A DNA stretch of 64,000 nt from Paenibacillus sp. GP183 (lineage in GTDB: Bacteria > Bacillota > Bacilli > Paenibacillales > NBRC-103111). Every line of letters starts with the position of its first letter. Position 1 is the stretch's first letter. Made by a program: the position numbers and the translations under genes. The notes beneath the pieces are model-generated. The model was not told the origin of the DNA. It searched no databases and worked only from the letters and a program-made list of their open reading frames with translations. The stretch lies in NCBI RefSeq assembly GCF_900104695.1, contig NZ_FNSW01000001.1, positions 744,001 through 808,000 on the forward strand, given 5' to 3'. Below, in pieces: positions 43,289-50,780 of the stretch.

Positions 43289-45520
43289 TCACCTCCCAAG
43301 TCGTATTCGCTGCAGTCGTAGCGCGTTTAGTACAACCGATACGGAGCTAAGAGCCATAGCAGCTCCAGCAACCCATGGAGCCAGAAGCCCTACTGCTGCA
43401 ATGGGAATACCAAGTGTATTGTATCCAAGGGCCCAAAACAGATTTTGCTTGATATTCGTCATTGTTCTTCGGCTCATGTATATGGCTTCAGCAATGCTTG
43501 TAAGTTCCCCACGCATCAGCGTGACATCAGCTGCTTCCATGGCAATGTCGGTTCCTGTGCCGATCGCAATGCCGACATTTGCAGTGGCAAGAGCTGGTGC
43601 ATCGTTAATGCCATCCCCCACCATCGCTACGATACGGCCACTTTCTTGAAGTTTCCTCACTTCTTCGGCTTTACCCTCTGGAAGCACCTCGGCAAGCACG
43701 CGCTCAATTCCTACCTGTTTGGCGATTGCTTCCGCGGTACGTTGATTGTCTCCGGTCATCATGATCACTTCGAGGCCCATCTGCTTAAAACGCGTGATCG
43801 CTTCTTTGGACGATTCCTTAATCGTATCCGCGACAGCCACCATGCCAACGTATTGTTTATCAATGGCTGCCATCATCGCCGTTTTGCCTTCGGATTCGAA
43901 ACGTTTCATGGCAGCTGCCGCATCATTGAATGAGATATTTTCCATCAGAAGCAGTTTACGCGTTCCGACGAGTACTTCTTTTCCTTCCACGACGGCCCGA
44001 ATGCCATAGCCAGGGATGGCTTCGAACTGCTCCGTGTGCGTAAGCGTAATCCCTTTTGCGATAATGCCAGCGACAATGGCTTCCGCGAGTGGATGCTCGG
44101 ATGGCTTCTCGGCGGATCCCATCAAGCGAAGAGCTTCATTTTCGTCCATGCCTACTATATGAACATCTGTGAGCTCCGGCTTGCCCTTTGTGACTGTTCC
44201 GGTTTTATCAAGGATGATGGTTTGCACCTTTTGCATTGATTCCAGATGCTCGCCGCCTTTAAACAAGATCCCATACTCGGCGGCCCTGCCCGAACCTGCC
44301 ATGATGGAGGTCGGCGTTGCCAGTCCTAATGCACAGGGGCATGCGATGACAAGAACCGCAATGGACTTTTCAAGTGCCGCTGCGAATTCGCCCGGATTAA
44401 TCCATACAAACCAAACCAAGAACGTGACGATCGCGATACCTACAACAATCGGTACAAAAATGCCGGAAATCACGTCGGCCACTCGCTGGATCGGAGCTTT
44501 CGAGCCCTGTGCTTGCTCCACCACTTTGATGATTTGGGCAAGAGCAGTTTCCTTACCGACTCGCGCCGCTTTCAATTTTAGGCTGCCGTTTTTATTAACC
44601 GTTGCTCCTATGACGCTATCTCCAGCTTTTTTATCGACAGGTATACTCTCGCCAGTCAGCATGGACTCATCTACCGACGAATTCCCTTCCAATACTTCTC
44701 CGTCTACCGGGATCTTTTCACCTGGTTTTACAAGCAGCACATCGCCGATAATCACTTGGTCAACCGGGATCGAAATTTCAGTACCGTCCCGAATGACAAG
44801 AGCGGTTTTAGCTTGAAGTCCCATCAGTTTTTTGATCGCTTCCGACGTGCGTCCTTTTGCCAGTGCTTCAAAGAGCTTTCCTAGAACAATCAAAGTAATT
44901 AAAATCGCACTTGTTTCGTAGTACATATCCGGAGCATGATGGGCTTGCTTATTTGCCGACCATTCAAGCGTTAAATACAAGCTGTAGAAATACGCGGCGG
45001 ATGTTCCCAGTGCAACCAGCACGTCCATATTCGCACTTTTATTGCGGAGAGCTTTGTATGCCCCGACATAAAATTGTCGGCCGATGATGAACTGAACCGG
45101 TGTCGCAAATGCTAGCTGCATCCAAGGATTCATGAGAAATTCCGGTAAATAAATCCATGAGGTAAACGAAAAGTGAGCAACCATCGCCCAAAGTAGAGGT
45201 AGAGAAAGAACAGCGGATATCAACAACTGCCTTTTTTTGTGTGAAATCTCTTTTTGTTTATAATCTATTGGATTTGCTTCCTCTACTTTTTGGAAGGCTT
45301 TGTAGCCGAGTTGTTCTACTTTTTTTGTCATATCGCTGACCGAGACTTGGGACGCGTTGAATTCGACATGGGCCGTCTCTAAGGCGAGATTGACAGAGAC
45401 TTTACTGACCCCAGGCATCTTGCTGAGTCCCTTTTCGATGCGAGTGGCACAAGCAGCACACGTCATACCGACCAGTTCAAAATCGGTTTGTTCTTGTTCT
45501 TGCTCTAATGGTTTTTCCAT
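43289..45520 (-). CDS. copA: Copper-exporting P1B-type ATPase
   Basis: CopA pumps Cu(I) out of the cytoplasm using ATP. The 743-residue protein has one N-terminal HMA domain ([15 protein letters not shown], residues about 18-32), eight transmembrane helices with the metal-binding '[12 protein letters not shown]', the phosphorylation site '[11 protein letters not shown]', 'TGES' as '[10 protein letters not shown]', the nucleotide-domain HP motif 'SEHPLA', and '[20 protein letters not shown]'. All catalytic residues are present. The ATG follows AAAGGGG. A CsoR-type operator lies just upstream. The next gene downstream begins four bases after its stop. Confidence 0.97.
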   Translation of the reverse strand: MEKPLEQEQEQTDFELVGMTCAACATRIEKGLSKMPGVSKVSVNLALETAHVEFNASQVSVSDMTKKVEQLGYKAFQKVEEANPIDYKQKEISHKKRQLLISAVLSLPLLWAMVAHFSFTSWIYLPEFLMNPWMQLAFATPVQFIIGRQFYVGAYKALRNKSANMDVLVALGTSAAYFYSLYLTLEWSANKQAHHAPDMYYETSAILITLIVLGKLFEALAKGRTSEAIKKLMGLQAKTALVIRDGTEISIPVDQVIIGDVLLVKPGEKIPVDGEVLEGNSSVDESMLTGESIPVDKKAGDSVIGATVNKNGSLKLKAARVGKETALAQIIKVVEQAQGSKAPIQRVADVISGIFVPIVVGIAIVTFLVWFVWINPGEFAAALEKSIAVLVIACPCALGLATPTSIMAGSGRAAEYGILFKGGEHLESMQKVQTIILDKTGTVTKGKPELTDVHIVGMDENEALRLMGSAEKPSEHPLAEAIVAGIIAKGITLTHTEQFEAIPGYGIRAVVEGKEVLVGTRKLLLMENISFNDAAAAMKRFESEGKTAMMAAIDKQYVGMVAVADTIKESSKEAITRFKQMGLEVIMMTGDNQRTAEAIAKQVGIERVLAEVLPEGKAEEVRKLQESGRIVAMVGDGINDAPALATANVGIAIGTGTDIAMEAADVTLMRGELTSIAEAIYMSRRTMTNIKQNLFWALGYNTLGIPIAAVGLLAPWVAGAAMALSSVSVVLNALRLQRIRLGR

Positions 45521-45541
45521 GGATATTACCCCTTTACCTAT

Positions 45542-45560
45542 ATACCCATATGGGGTATAT
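45542..45560. promoter_or_regulatory. CsoR-type operator upstream of copA
   Basis: TATACCCATATGGGGTATA, a near-palindrome with the TACCC(n)GGGTA core of copper-sensing CsoR operators. It lies between copZ and copA. Binding by the CsoR encoded here is inferred from family knowledge. Confidence 0.85.
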
Positions 45561-45616
45561 TTTTGTGAAAAAAAATAGGTGATGCGAAAGAGCCGCGGAG
45601 CTGGCGGCCCATTATT

Positions 45617-45820
45617 TTACACAACGACATCGTATCCTTGATCTTCTATCGCATCTTTAATTGCTGCTAGCGTTACTTTGGAATCATCGAATTCGACCTC
45701 CACGGACCCCGCACCAAGATCCACTTTACCGGAAGCACCCAGGTTTTTAACCGCAACTTCGACTGAATTCACGCAGTGACCACAAGACATTCCTTCAACT
45801 TTCAGAGTTACAGTTCGCAT
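45617..45820 (-). CDS. copZ: Copper chaperone CopZ
   Basis: A 67-residue HMA-domain protein that carries Cu(I) to CopA. The metal site is 'VEGMSCGHCVNSVEVAVKNL' (CxxC near residues 12-15), and the rest ('GSVEVEFDDSKVTLAAIKDA', 'IEDQGYDVVV') completes the ferredoxin-like fold. The ATG follows AAGGAG with eight bases between. It is 18 bases after csoR on the same strand, so the two are cotranscribed, with copA in a second unit. Confidence 0.95.
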   Translation of the reverse strand: MRTVTLKVEGMSCGHCVNSVEVAVKNLGASGKVDLGAGSVEVEFDDSKVTLAAIKDAIEDQGYDVVV

Positions 45821-45838
45821 ATCCAACACTCCTTTAGA

Positions 45839-46171
45839 TTATTTAATCAATTTATTCATCGTGGTCATGAGTTCTTTAACAACTTCAAAATCACCTTCCT
45901 GAATTCGCTCAATGACACAGCTGTTCATGTGATTTTCAAGAAGCAGCTTGCCCACACTATTAAGAGCTGACTGGATGGCAGCGATTTGATTAAGTACATC
46001 ATCGCAATACGTATCCTTCTCGATCATCCCTTTAACCCCGCGAACTTGGCCTTCAATCCGATTGAGTCTGGAAATCAAATTGCTTTTGGTTTGATCAGAA
46101 TGGTGGCTTTTTCTTTCAGAGCCTGTATGGCAATTTTCTTCTTGCGATTCATTATGTTGATGTATTTCCAT
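45839..46171 (-). CDS. csoR: Copper-sensing transcriptional repressor CsoR
   Basis: A 110-residue all-helical repressor that releases DNA when it binds Cu(I). The metal ligands Cys-His-Cys are present in 'DTYCDDVLNQIAAIQSALNS', 'LLENHMNSCVIER' (about C56, H81, C85). The basic DNA-contact helix is 'KSNLISRLNRIEGQVRGVKG'. An N-terminal His-rich stretch (HQHNESQEENCHTGSERKSHH) is an extra feature that could add metal binding. The ATG follows AAGGGGGT. It leads the csoR-copZ unit, with an operator immediately upstream. Confidence 0.95.
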   Translation of the reverse strand: MEIHQHNESQEENCHTGSERKSHHSDQTKSNLISRLNRIEGQVRGVKGMIEKDTYCDDVLNQIAAIQSALNSVGKLLLENHMNSCVIERIQEGDFEVVKELMTTMNKLIK

Positions 46172-46201
46172 TAGTTTTACCCCCTTACAAGTAAAATATA
46201 A

Positions 46202-46220
46202 CATACCCCCATAGGGTATG
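46202..46220. promoter_or_regulatory. CsoR-type operator upstream of csoR
   Basis: CATACCCCCATAGGGTATG, close to the consensus of CsoR operators and to the site before copA. It should allow autoregulation of csoR-copZ. Confidence 0.85.
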
Positions 46221-46269
46221 CAAGCATTTTTTTAGAAGCAGTAATCACCTTTATTTTAAGTATTAATTG

Positions 46270-46347
46270 GGGTCGCGCCAACATTTTAACGAAAATATAC
46301 GCTAAGCCTTAGATCGTGACTGATTGGCGTTTTTTCTTACTCTAAGC
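46270..46347 (+). repeat. Island repeat, left copy (terminator-bearing)
   Basis: A 77-base sequence whose inverted copy lies at 49055-49131. The first ~36 and last ~24 bases match almost perfectly; the middle differs. It contains a hairpin followed by GCGTTTTTTCTTAC, so each copy also looks like a Rho-independent terminator. The two copies bracket a 2.8-kb accessory segment. Confidence 0.8.
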
Positions 46348-46443
46348 CCCAATAGTAGGGGTGGCTAACTGGATTTACGATCATTCAACTTCCTGTTCTT
46401 TAAGCGGCCGTTATGAATTGAGAGATGTGTTCTGCCTGAATTT

Positions 46444-46737
46444 GAACTTATATTCACCGCTGTTACACGGGCAAATGGGACCTACACTGCTTACGACTAC
46501 GACTCAGCTAACCGGTTACAGTCAGTAAATAATTATAATGCTTCCGGGTCCTTGCTCGATTCTTATTCGTATAAGTATGATGCAAATAGCAAACGGACGA
46601 GTATTGTGACAAACAACGGGACTATTTCGTATCAATACGATGCATTAAATCAGTTGACCCAGGAAACACTGATAGATGGTAAAATCATTGCCTACACGTA
46701 TGACAAAGTGGGTAACCGGACATCGAAGAGTCAATTT
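46444..46737 (+). pseudogene. Rhs/YD-repeat protein fragment
   Basis: An open frame with tandem YD-type repeats: 'RANGTYTAYDYDSANRLQSV', 'YSYKYDANSKRTSIVTNNGT', 'ISYQYDALNQLTQETLIDGK', 'IIAYTYDKVGNRTSK'. These are internal repeats of a large wall-associated or toxin-delivering Rhs protein. There is no start codon with a ribosome binding site, and the similarity stops abruptly at about 46737, beyond which another sequence is joined. So it is a remnant about 100 codons long, probably left by rearrangement. Confidence 0.75.
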
Positions 46738-46984
46738 CATAAAGTTGTCCAGGCTTACAGAACACGCGAAAGCACTTTGGTGACTGCTTCAACTACCTCA
46801 GATTGTCATAAGGAATTCTTTGACAAGGACCCAAGATTCTCGTTGCAGTATCGGGTTCTCGCATCCTCGTTCTCAGGGAATTTGATCCTCAAAATTGGTT
46901 CTGCTTGTTCCAGTTCGTCGAGACTGACCTCCTGCCTCTCTTGAAGCAGAGTTGACAAGAGTAAGCGGATATGGTTTAATCTAC

Positions 46985-46996
46985 TTAACCGGTTAA
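46985..46996. promoter_or_regulatory. Predicted MarR operator, upstream of marR-like gene
   Basis: Perfect palindrome TTAACCGGTTAA, followed by CGAT. The same 16 bases recur before the SDR gene. Shared between the regulator and its neighbour, it is a good candidate for autoregulation and control of that neighbour. Confidence 0.75.
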
Positions 46997-47027
46997 CGAT
47001 ATAACGAATAAGATTGGACGACGAAGG

Positions 47028-47465
47028 ATGAAAACAGAATCGTTTCTACAAGTGTTCGCGCATCTTTCAAGGAGATCCAAGGAGGCTTTGGGGCAACAGC
47101 TTCAACGTTCTGGAGTTCACTCCGGTCAGCAGTACCTCCTCGAACTCCTCTGGGAGACACCCGATGGTCTGACGGTCGGGGAAATAGCCGAACGACTGGC
47201 TGTTGAAGCCCCTTCGATCACCCGAACCGTTCAACGGATGGCCCGCCAGGGATTCGTGGAGAAACATCCTCATCCCACTGACGCTCGATTGGTCATTGTG
47301 AAACTGACCATGAAAGGGCAGGCGCTTCAGCAGGTCATCCCACAGGCCATGAGCCATTTTGAGGACCAAATGCTTGCCGGTCTCTCTGAGGTCGAACGGG
47401 CATTTTTGATGCGCCTGCTCAAACACATGCATCAGAATCTTGAAGACATCCCTCCAGCACCTTGA
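47028..47465 (+). CDS. MarR-family transcriptional regulator
   Basis: A 145-residue winged-helix regulator. The DNA-binding part is 'LTVGEIAERLAVEAPSITRT' with recognition helix, then the wing 'KHPHPTDARLVIVKLTMKGQ' and the C-terminal dimerisation helices. MarR proteins respond to small aromatic compounds or oxidants. The ribosome binding site is poor (GAAGG adjacent to the ATG), so the start could be elsewhere. Palindromic sites lie upstream of it and of the SDR gene that follows, suggesting a small detoxification regulon. Confidence 0.9.
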   Translation: MKTESFLQVFAHLSRRSKEALGQQLQRSGVHSGQQYLLELLWETPDGLTVGEIAERLAVEAPSITRTVQRMARQGFVEKHPHPTDARLVIVKLTMKGQALQQVIPQAMSHFEDQMLAGLSEVERAFLMRLLKHMHQNLEDIPPAP

Positions 47466-47512
47466 CGAGCGCAAGCAGAGCACCTTGAAGCCGATCTGTT
47501 TTGCTCATTTAA

Positions 47513-47524
47513 TTAACCGGTTAA
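47513..47524. promoter_or_regulatory. Predicted MarR operator, upstream of SDR gene
   Basis: Perfect TTAACCGGTTAA palindrome followed by CGAT, identical to the site upstream of the MarR gene. Confidence 0.75.
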
Positions 47525-47599
47525 CGATTTCAGGAACCTGCTTGACCGCTTCCTCCCAGAAACGGTTTGGCCAATCTCTCAAAGAAAGGAACATTTATT

Positions 47600-48310
47600 A
47601 TGGAAATTCGTGATAAGGTCGTTCTTATTACTGGAGCATCCGCTGGTATCGGCTTAGCCACAGTACGCCGCTTTGCCACTGCTGGTGCTAAATTAGCACT
47701 GGTAGCTCGATCTGCCGATGCACTCAATCATCTCGCTGAGGAATTGCAGAGCCAGGGAAGTGACGCTGTCGCTCTGCCTGCTGACGTGAGCGATCCGAAG
47801 CAAGTTCAACGAGTCATTGAGGAGACGGTGCGCCACTTTGGTCGCCTGGATGTGGTCATCAATAACGTAGGACAAGCTGCAGTTGGCACGATCGCTGACC
47901 TCAATCCTGATGACTTCCGTAAGATCCTTGACCTCAATGTGTTTGGACCATTAGCAGCTATGCAAGCTGTGATCCCTATCATGCGAGAGCAAGGGGGAGG
48001 ACTGATCATCAATGTAAGTTCGGTGGTCTCCAAGATGAGTATTGCTGGAATGGCAGCCTATGCAGCTACCAAAGCAGCTTTGAACATGCTTTCCGATACG
48101 GCACGAGGTGAATTAGCCTCAGAGCATATCCGGGTGATTACCGTCTATCCGCGCTCAACCGCAACGGATTTTGGCAAAAACGCTCTGGGCGTTCGCCAGC
48201 AGCAGCGACAAGGTTCTCCCAATCCTACTGATAAAGATACTCCTGAATTGGTCGCAGAGAAAATCTTAGCTGCAGCTTTACATGAGCCAGATGAGCAATA
48301 TATGGTTTAA
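47600..48310 (+). CDS. SDR-family oxidoreductase
   Basis: A 236-residue short-chain dehydrogenase. NAD(P) motif 'VVLITGASAGIGLATVRRFA' (residues about 8-27), 'DVVINNVGQAAVGTI', catalytic Ser in 'INVSSVVSKMSIAG', and Tyr-x3-Lys in 'AAYAATKAALNML' are all present. It should reduce or oxidise a carbonyl or alcohol group; the substrate is unknown. The ATG is nine bases after AAAGGAAC; an upstream TTG in frame lacks a site. It is downstream of the MarR gene with a shared operator, so it is probably its target. Confidence 0.92.
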   Translation: MEIRDKVVLITGASAGIGLATVRRFATAGAKLALVARSADALNHLAEELQSQGSDAVALPADVSDPKQVQRVIEETVRHFGRLDVVINNVGQAAVGTIADLNPDDFRKILDLNVFGPLAAMQAVIPIMREQGGGLIINVSSVVSKMSIAGMAAYAATKAALNMLSDTARGELASEHIRVITVYPRSTATDFGKNALGVRQQQRQGSPNPTDKDTPELVAEKILAAALHEPDEQYMV

Positions 48311-48412
48311 TGAGCTTTTGCTGTTCTTGCACATGGGTTGCGCGGAGCATTTTTGCCTGCCGGACGCGCTCATGATTTTCGACAAATGAATCTGGCTAGA
48401 GCTACGGGCCCG

Positions 48413-48604
48413 CTAAAGCGGGTCCGTACACCCGATGAGTTGATCGTAGCACACCAGATGATAGGCAAGCCGGGCTACCGACCACTTGTCGGGTTTCGGT
48501 TGCAGAAACTGTCTTTCTTGAGGAATTTGTTCGGCAGCCCAGAGAAAGCCTTTGGTGCTTGTTTGAAGTTGGTAGTGAAACCACTGAGAAAGTTGCATGT
48601 GCAT
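48413..48604 (-). pseudogene. Truncated DinB-family protein
   Basis: Starts normally (AAGGAA site, ATG) and reads 'QLSQWFHYQLQTSTKGFLWA', 'AEQIPQERQFLQPKPDKWSV', 'ARLAYHLVCYDQLIG', which matches the first 60 residues of DinB-like metal-binding four-helix proteins, often bacillithiol-linked transferases. The frame then ends after 'CTDPL', and the remaining two-thirds of the family are absent. A GC-rich hairpin follows. It is therefore a remnant, not an active enzyme. Confidence 0.7.
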
Positions 48605-48663
48605 TTCCTTCGAAGGTTAATTGGAGCATTCTGCGCATAGATGTACAGAAGCGTTTCATTTTG

Positions 48664-48924
48664 TTAGCGTATCGCCCAGGTTGTCCCTTGCCTGATCCAC
48701 AAGGGACCCTTTTGCGAGCGTTTGAGAAGCAGCGGAGTATGAGTTGGGAATGTAATGGTTTCCCCTCGGAACATTGCCTTTCTGGCTGAGCCACACTCAG
48801 GACACTGAAGTTTCTCAACCCCTGCCGCTGCTAATTGCGGTGGCTGAAGTGCCACTGATGCACCTGAAAATGAGCAGTTCTCCGTGCGCTCTCTGCTTTT
48901 CGGTTCTCCGACTTCAAGGCGCAC
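48664..48924 (-). pseudogene. Zinc-ribbon-containing remnant
   Basis: A short open frame with 'KLQCPECGSARKAMFRGETI' and 'GPLWIRQGTTWAIR'. The CPECG motif is half of a zinc ribbon. There is no ribosome binding site that fits. It looks like part of a larger gene or of a mobile element. Low confidence. The rest of the stretch between the DinB fragment and the phosphatase gene has only a terminator and the right island repeat. Confidence 0.3.
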
Positions 48925-48934
48925 TGGTTGTTGA

Positions 48935-48997
48935 GTTAAAAAAAGCAGCGGCAGTCTAGGTCTTTCGGGTTCCTAGTCTGTCACTGCTTTTTTTAAC
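48935..48997. terminator. Imperfect bidirectional terminator
   Basis: GTTAAAAAAAGCAG and CTGCTTTTTTTAAC form the outer stem, with GCAGTCTAGG and CCTAGTCTGT inside. T-runs occur in both directions. It lies near the right end of the island. Confidence 0.75.
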
Positions 48998-49054
48998 GAG
49001 TCAGTCTAAAAATGGAATTTGATACTCGGCTTATCAGGTGATCGTACCGTTTCA

Positions 49055-49131
49055 GCTTAGAGTAAGAAAAAACGCCAAGCCGGATGAAATTCAGGGCTTA
49101 GCGTATATTCTCGTTAAAATGTTGGCGGGAC
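49055..49131 (-). repeat. Island repeat, right copy (terminator-bearing)
   Basis: Inverted copy of the left island repeat. On the minus strand the hairpin ACGCTAAGCC/GGCTTGGCGT is followed by TTTTTCTT, a strong terminator directly after the phosphatase gene's stop. The repeat encodes the last residues of that gene. Beside it lies an 11-base tandem duplication (GGGTCCCGCCA twice). Confidence 0.8.
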
Positions 49132-49934
49132 CCTGGCGGGACCCCTATTAAAGATAAAAAATCATCAATATATTTTGGATTGCACGCGATAATATATGGT
49201 TCCGGATTCATGCCTTCAAAATTGTTTCCTGAGAAATCTACAACTGTTGCTCCTGCTTCTTTAGCCATCAATATACCTGCGTATAAATCATCGCCTTCGG
49301 AATTATATAGCACAATACCATCCAGATCACCTCGAGCCAGCATGCACCACAGCAGCGACGGGGCCCAGAGACGTAAAACTCGTTTAAAAGTTAAATCCAG
49401 TTTTTGTTTCAAATCCAAGGCTCTTGCCTCTTTCTGTACGTGATGCCCTTGAATCCAGCCGACCGTCATCCCTCTGAAACCTTTTCTCTTGAATGCTGTA
49501 CTTACTTCAGATATAGGTACTCCGTTGCGGCTTGTTCCTTTTCCCTTCTCAGCTATATAAAGATCCTCCAAATGGCTGTCGTATATGACCCCAAGAACCG
49601 GCTGTTTGTTATAAATAAGCGTTATGGACACTCCATAGATCGGAAGACCAATTGCATAATTATTGGTACCGTCTAGAGGATCAACCAGCCAAAGCCATTC
49701 GCCTTCTTCGCCTGTCCATCCCATTTCTTCACTCCGAATTTGATGATTTGGAAAATGACGCAATATTTCTGATAATATCTCTTTTTCCGCCAGATGATCC
49801 ACCATTGTGACTAAATCACCATGTTCCTTCTCAGAGATTTCTTTGTCTTTATCAAAATAGTGTTTCGCAAGCTTCCCTGCCTTTATTGCCGCTTTTATTG
49901 CGAGTTCTCTAGCAATGGGTAGAATTTTCTCCAA
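49098..49934 (-). CDS. Inositol monophosphatase-family protein
   Basis: A 278-residue metal-dependent sugar phosphatase of the IMPase/FBPase/CysQ fold, which removes phosphate from inositol, nucleotide or similar small molecules. Metal-binding motifs are 'GDLVTMVDHLAEKEI' (first Glu/Asp), 'EEMGWTGEEGEWLWLVDPLDG' with 'DPLDGTNNYAIG' (residues about 87-98), and 'EGDDLYAGILMAKEAGATVV' near the end. The last 15 residues (GVPPGSRQHFNENIR) are encoded by the island repeat and are not typical of the family. The start is TTG eleven bases after GGAGG. The fold is otherwise complete. Confidence 0.88.
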   Translation of the reverse strand: MEKILPIARELAIKAAIKAGKLAKHYFDKDKEISEKEHGDLVTMVDHLAEKEILSEILRHFPNHQIRSEEMGWTGEEGEWLWLVDPLDGTNNYAIGLPIYGVSITLIYNKQPVLGVIYDSHLEDLYIAEKGKGTSRNGVPISEVSTAFKRKGFRGMTVGWIQGHHVQKEARALDLKQKLDLTFKRVLRLWAPSLLWCMLARGDLDGIVLYNSEGDDLYAGILMAKEAGATVVDFSGNNFEGMNPEPYIIACNPKYIDDFLSLIGVPPGSRQHFNENIR

Positions 49935-49981
49935 TGTCGGCCTCCAATGATCTGAATATACGAAAGTCGTTTGTTATACAA

Positions 49982-50593
49982 CTATTTTAATAATCCGTAA
50001 ATGTTTAATCCACCAATTATAAGGATTATTCCTCCCGAGAAACGGTTCACTATTGCTAAGGCTTTCTTATTTATTCGATGCTTAAACAATCCCACACCAC
50101 TACTGAGGAGGATCCACCAAACAACCGAACCTACAAATACTCCTAAAACCAGTATCAGCGCTGTGATCGTATTATTTTGAGAAAGTCCTAATCCTGCAAA
50201 AATACCCATAAAAGATAAAATGGTGATCGGGTTGGTTAGAGTGAGAAATAAAACAGATAAATATGCACCAATTAAATGTGAACCTTTAGCTTCAGCAGGA
50301 GTTTCTGAGGCTTTAGATATAAATATTCTAGTTCCTAGATAAAAAAGGAACAATCCTCCACATAATTGAAACCAAAACTGGTGTCCAGTTAAAAAATTAA
50401 TTATGAAGTTTAGACCAAATCCTGCAATAATACCATATACCGCATCAGCACTAGCTGCTCCTAATCCCGATACAAAGCCATAAATTCGTCCCTGTGCTAA
50501 TGTTCTTCTGATACAGAGAAGACCGATAGGTCCTACGGGTGCAGCAATTGAAATACCGATAAGCAAACCTTTTATAAACACAATAAACTCCAT
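49982..50593 (-). CDS. LysE-family amino acid exporter
   Basis: A 203-residue membrane protein with six transmembrane helices. The opening 'FIKGLLIGISIAAPVGPIGL' followed by 'LCIRRTLAQGRIYGFVSGLG' and 'FLTLTNPITILSFMGIFAGL' are the hallmark strings of LysE/RhtB transporters, which export amino acids or related molecules. It is 47 bases upstream of the phosphatase gene on the same strand. The ATG has a GGGAG site, somewhat distant at about 13 bases. Substrate unknown. Confidence 0.9.
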   Translation of the reverse strand: MEFIVFIKGLLIGISIAAPVGPIGLLCIRRTLAQGRIYGFVSGLGAASADAVYGIIAGFGLNFIINFLTGHQFWFQLCGGLFLFYLGTRIFISKASETPAEAKGSHLIGAYLSVLFLTLTNPITILSFMGIFAGLGLSQNNTITALILVLGVFVGSVVWWILLSSGVGLFKHRINKKALAIVNRFSGGIILIIGGLNIYGLLK

Positions 50594-50780
50594 ATGATTT
50601 AAATGCTGCTCCCTTTTATATCATTGCTTGCCTTTTCAAAACATATATTTTAATTGACTGTATTCGACAATGGAACGAAATAACCTTGTTCCTCGATTTG
50701 CTCAATTAGATATGTCATTAAAAAACATTTTGCTCGAGACACCTTTCATATAATGGAGTACCGGAAAGGGTTGATATTTA

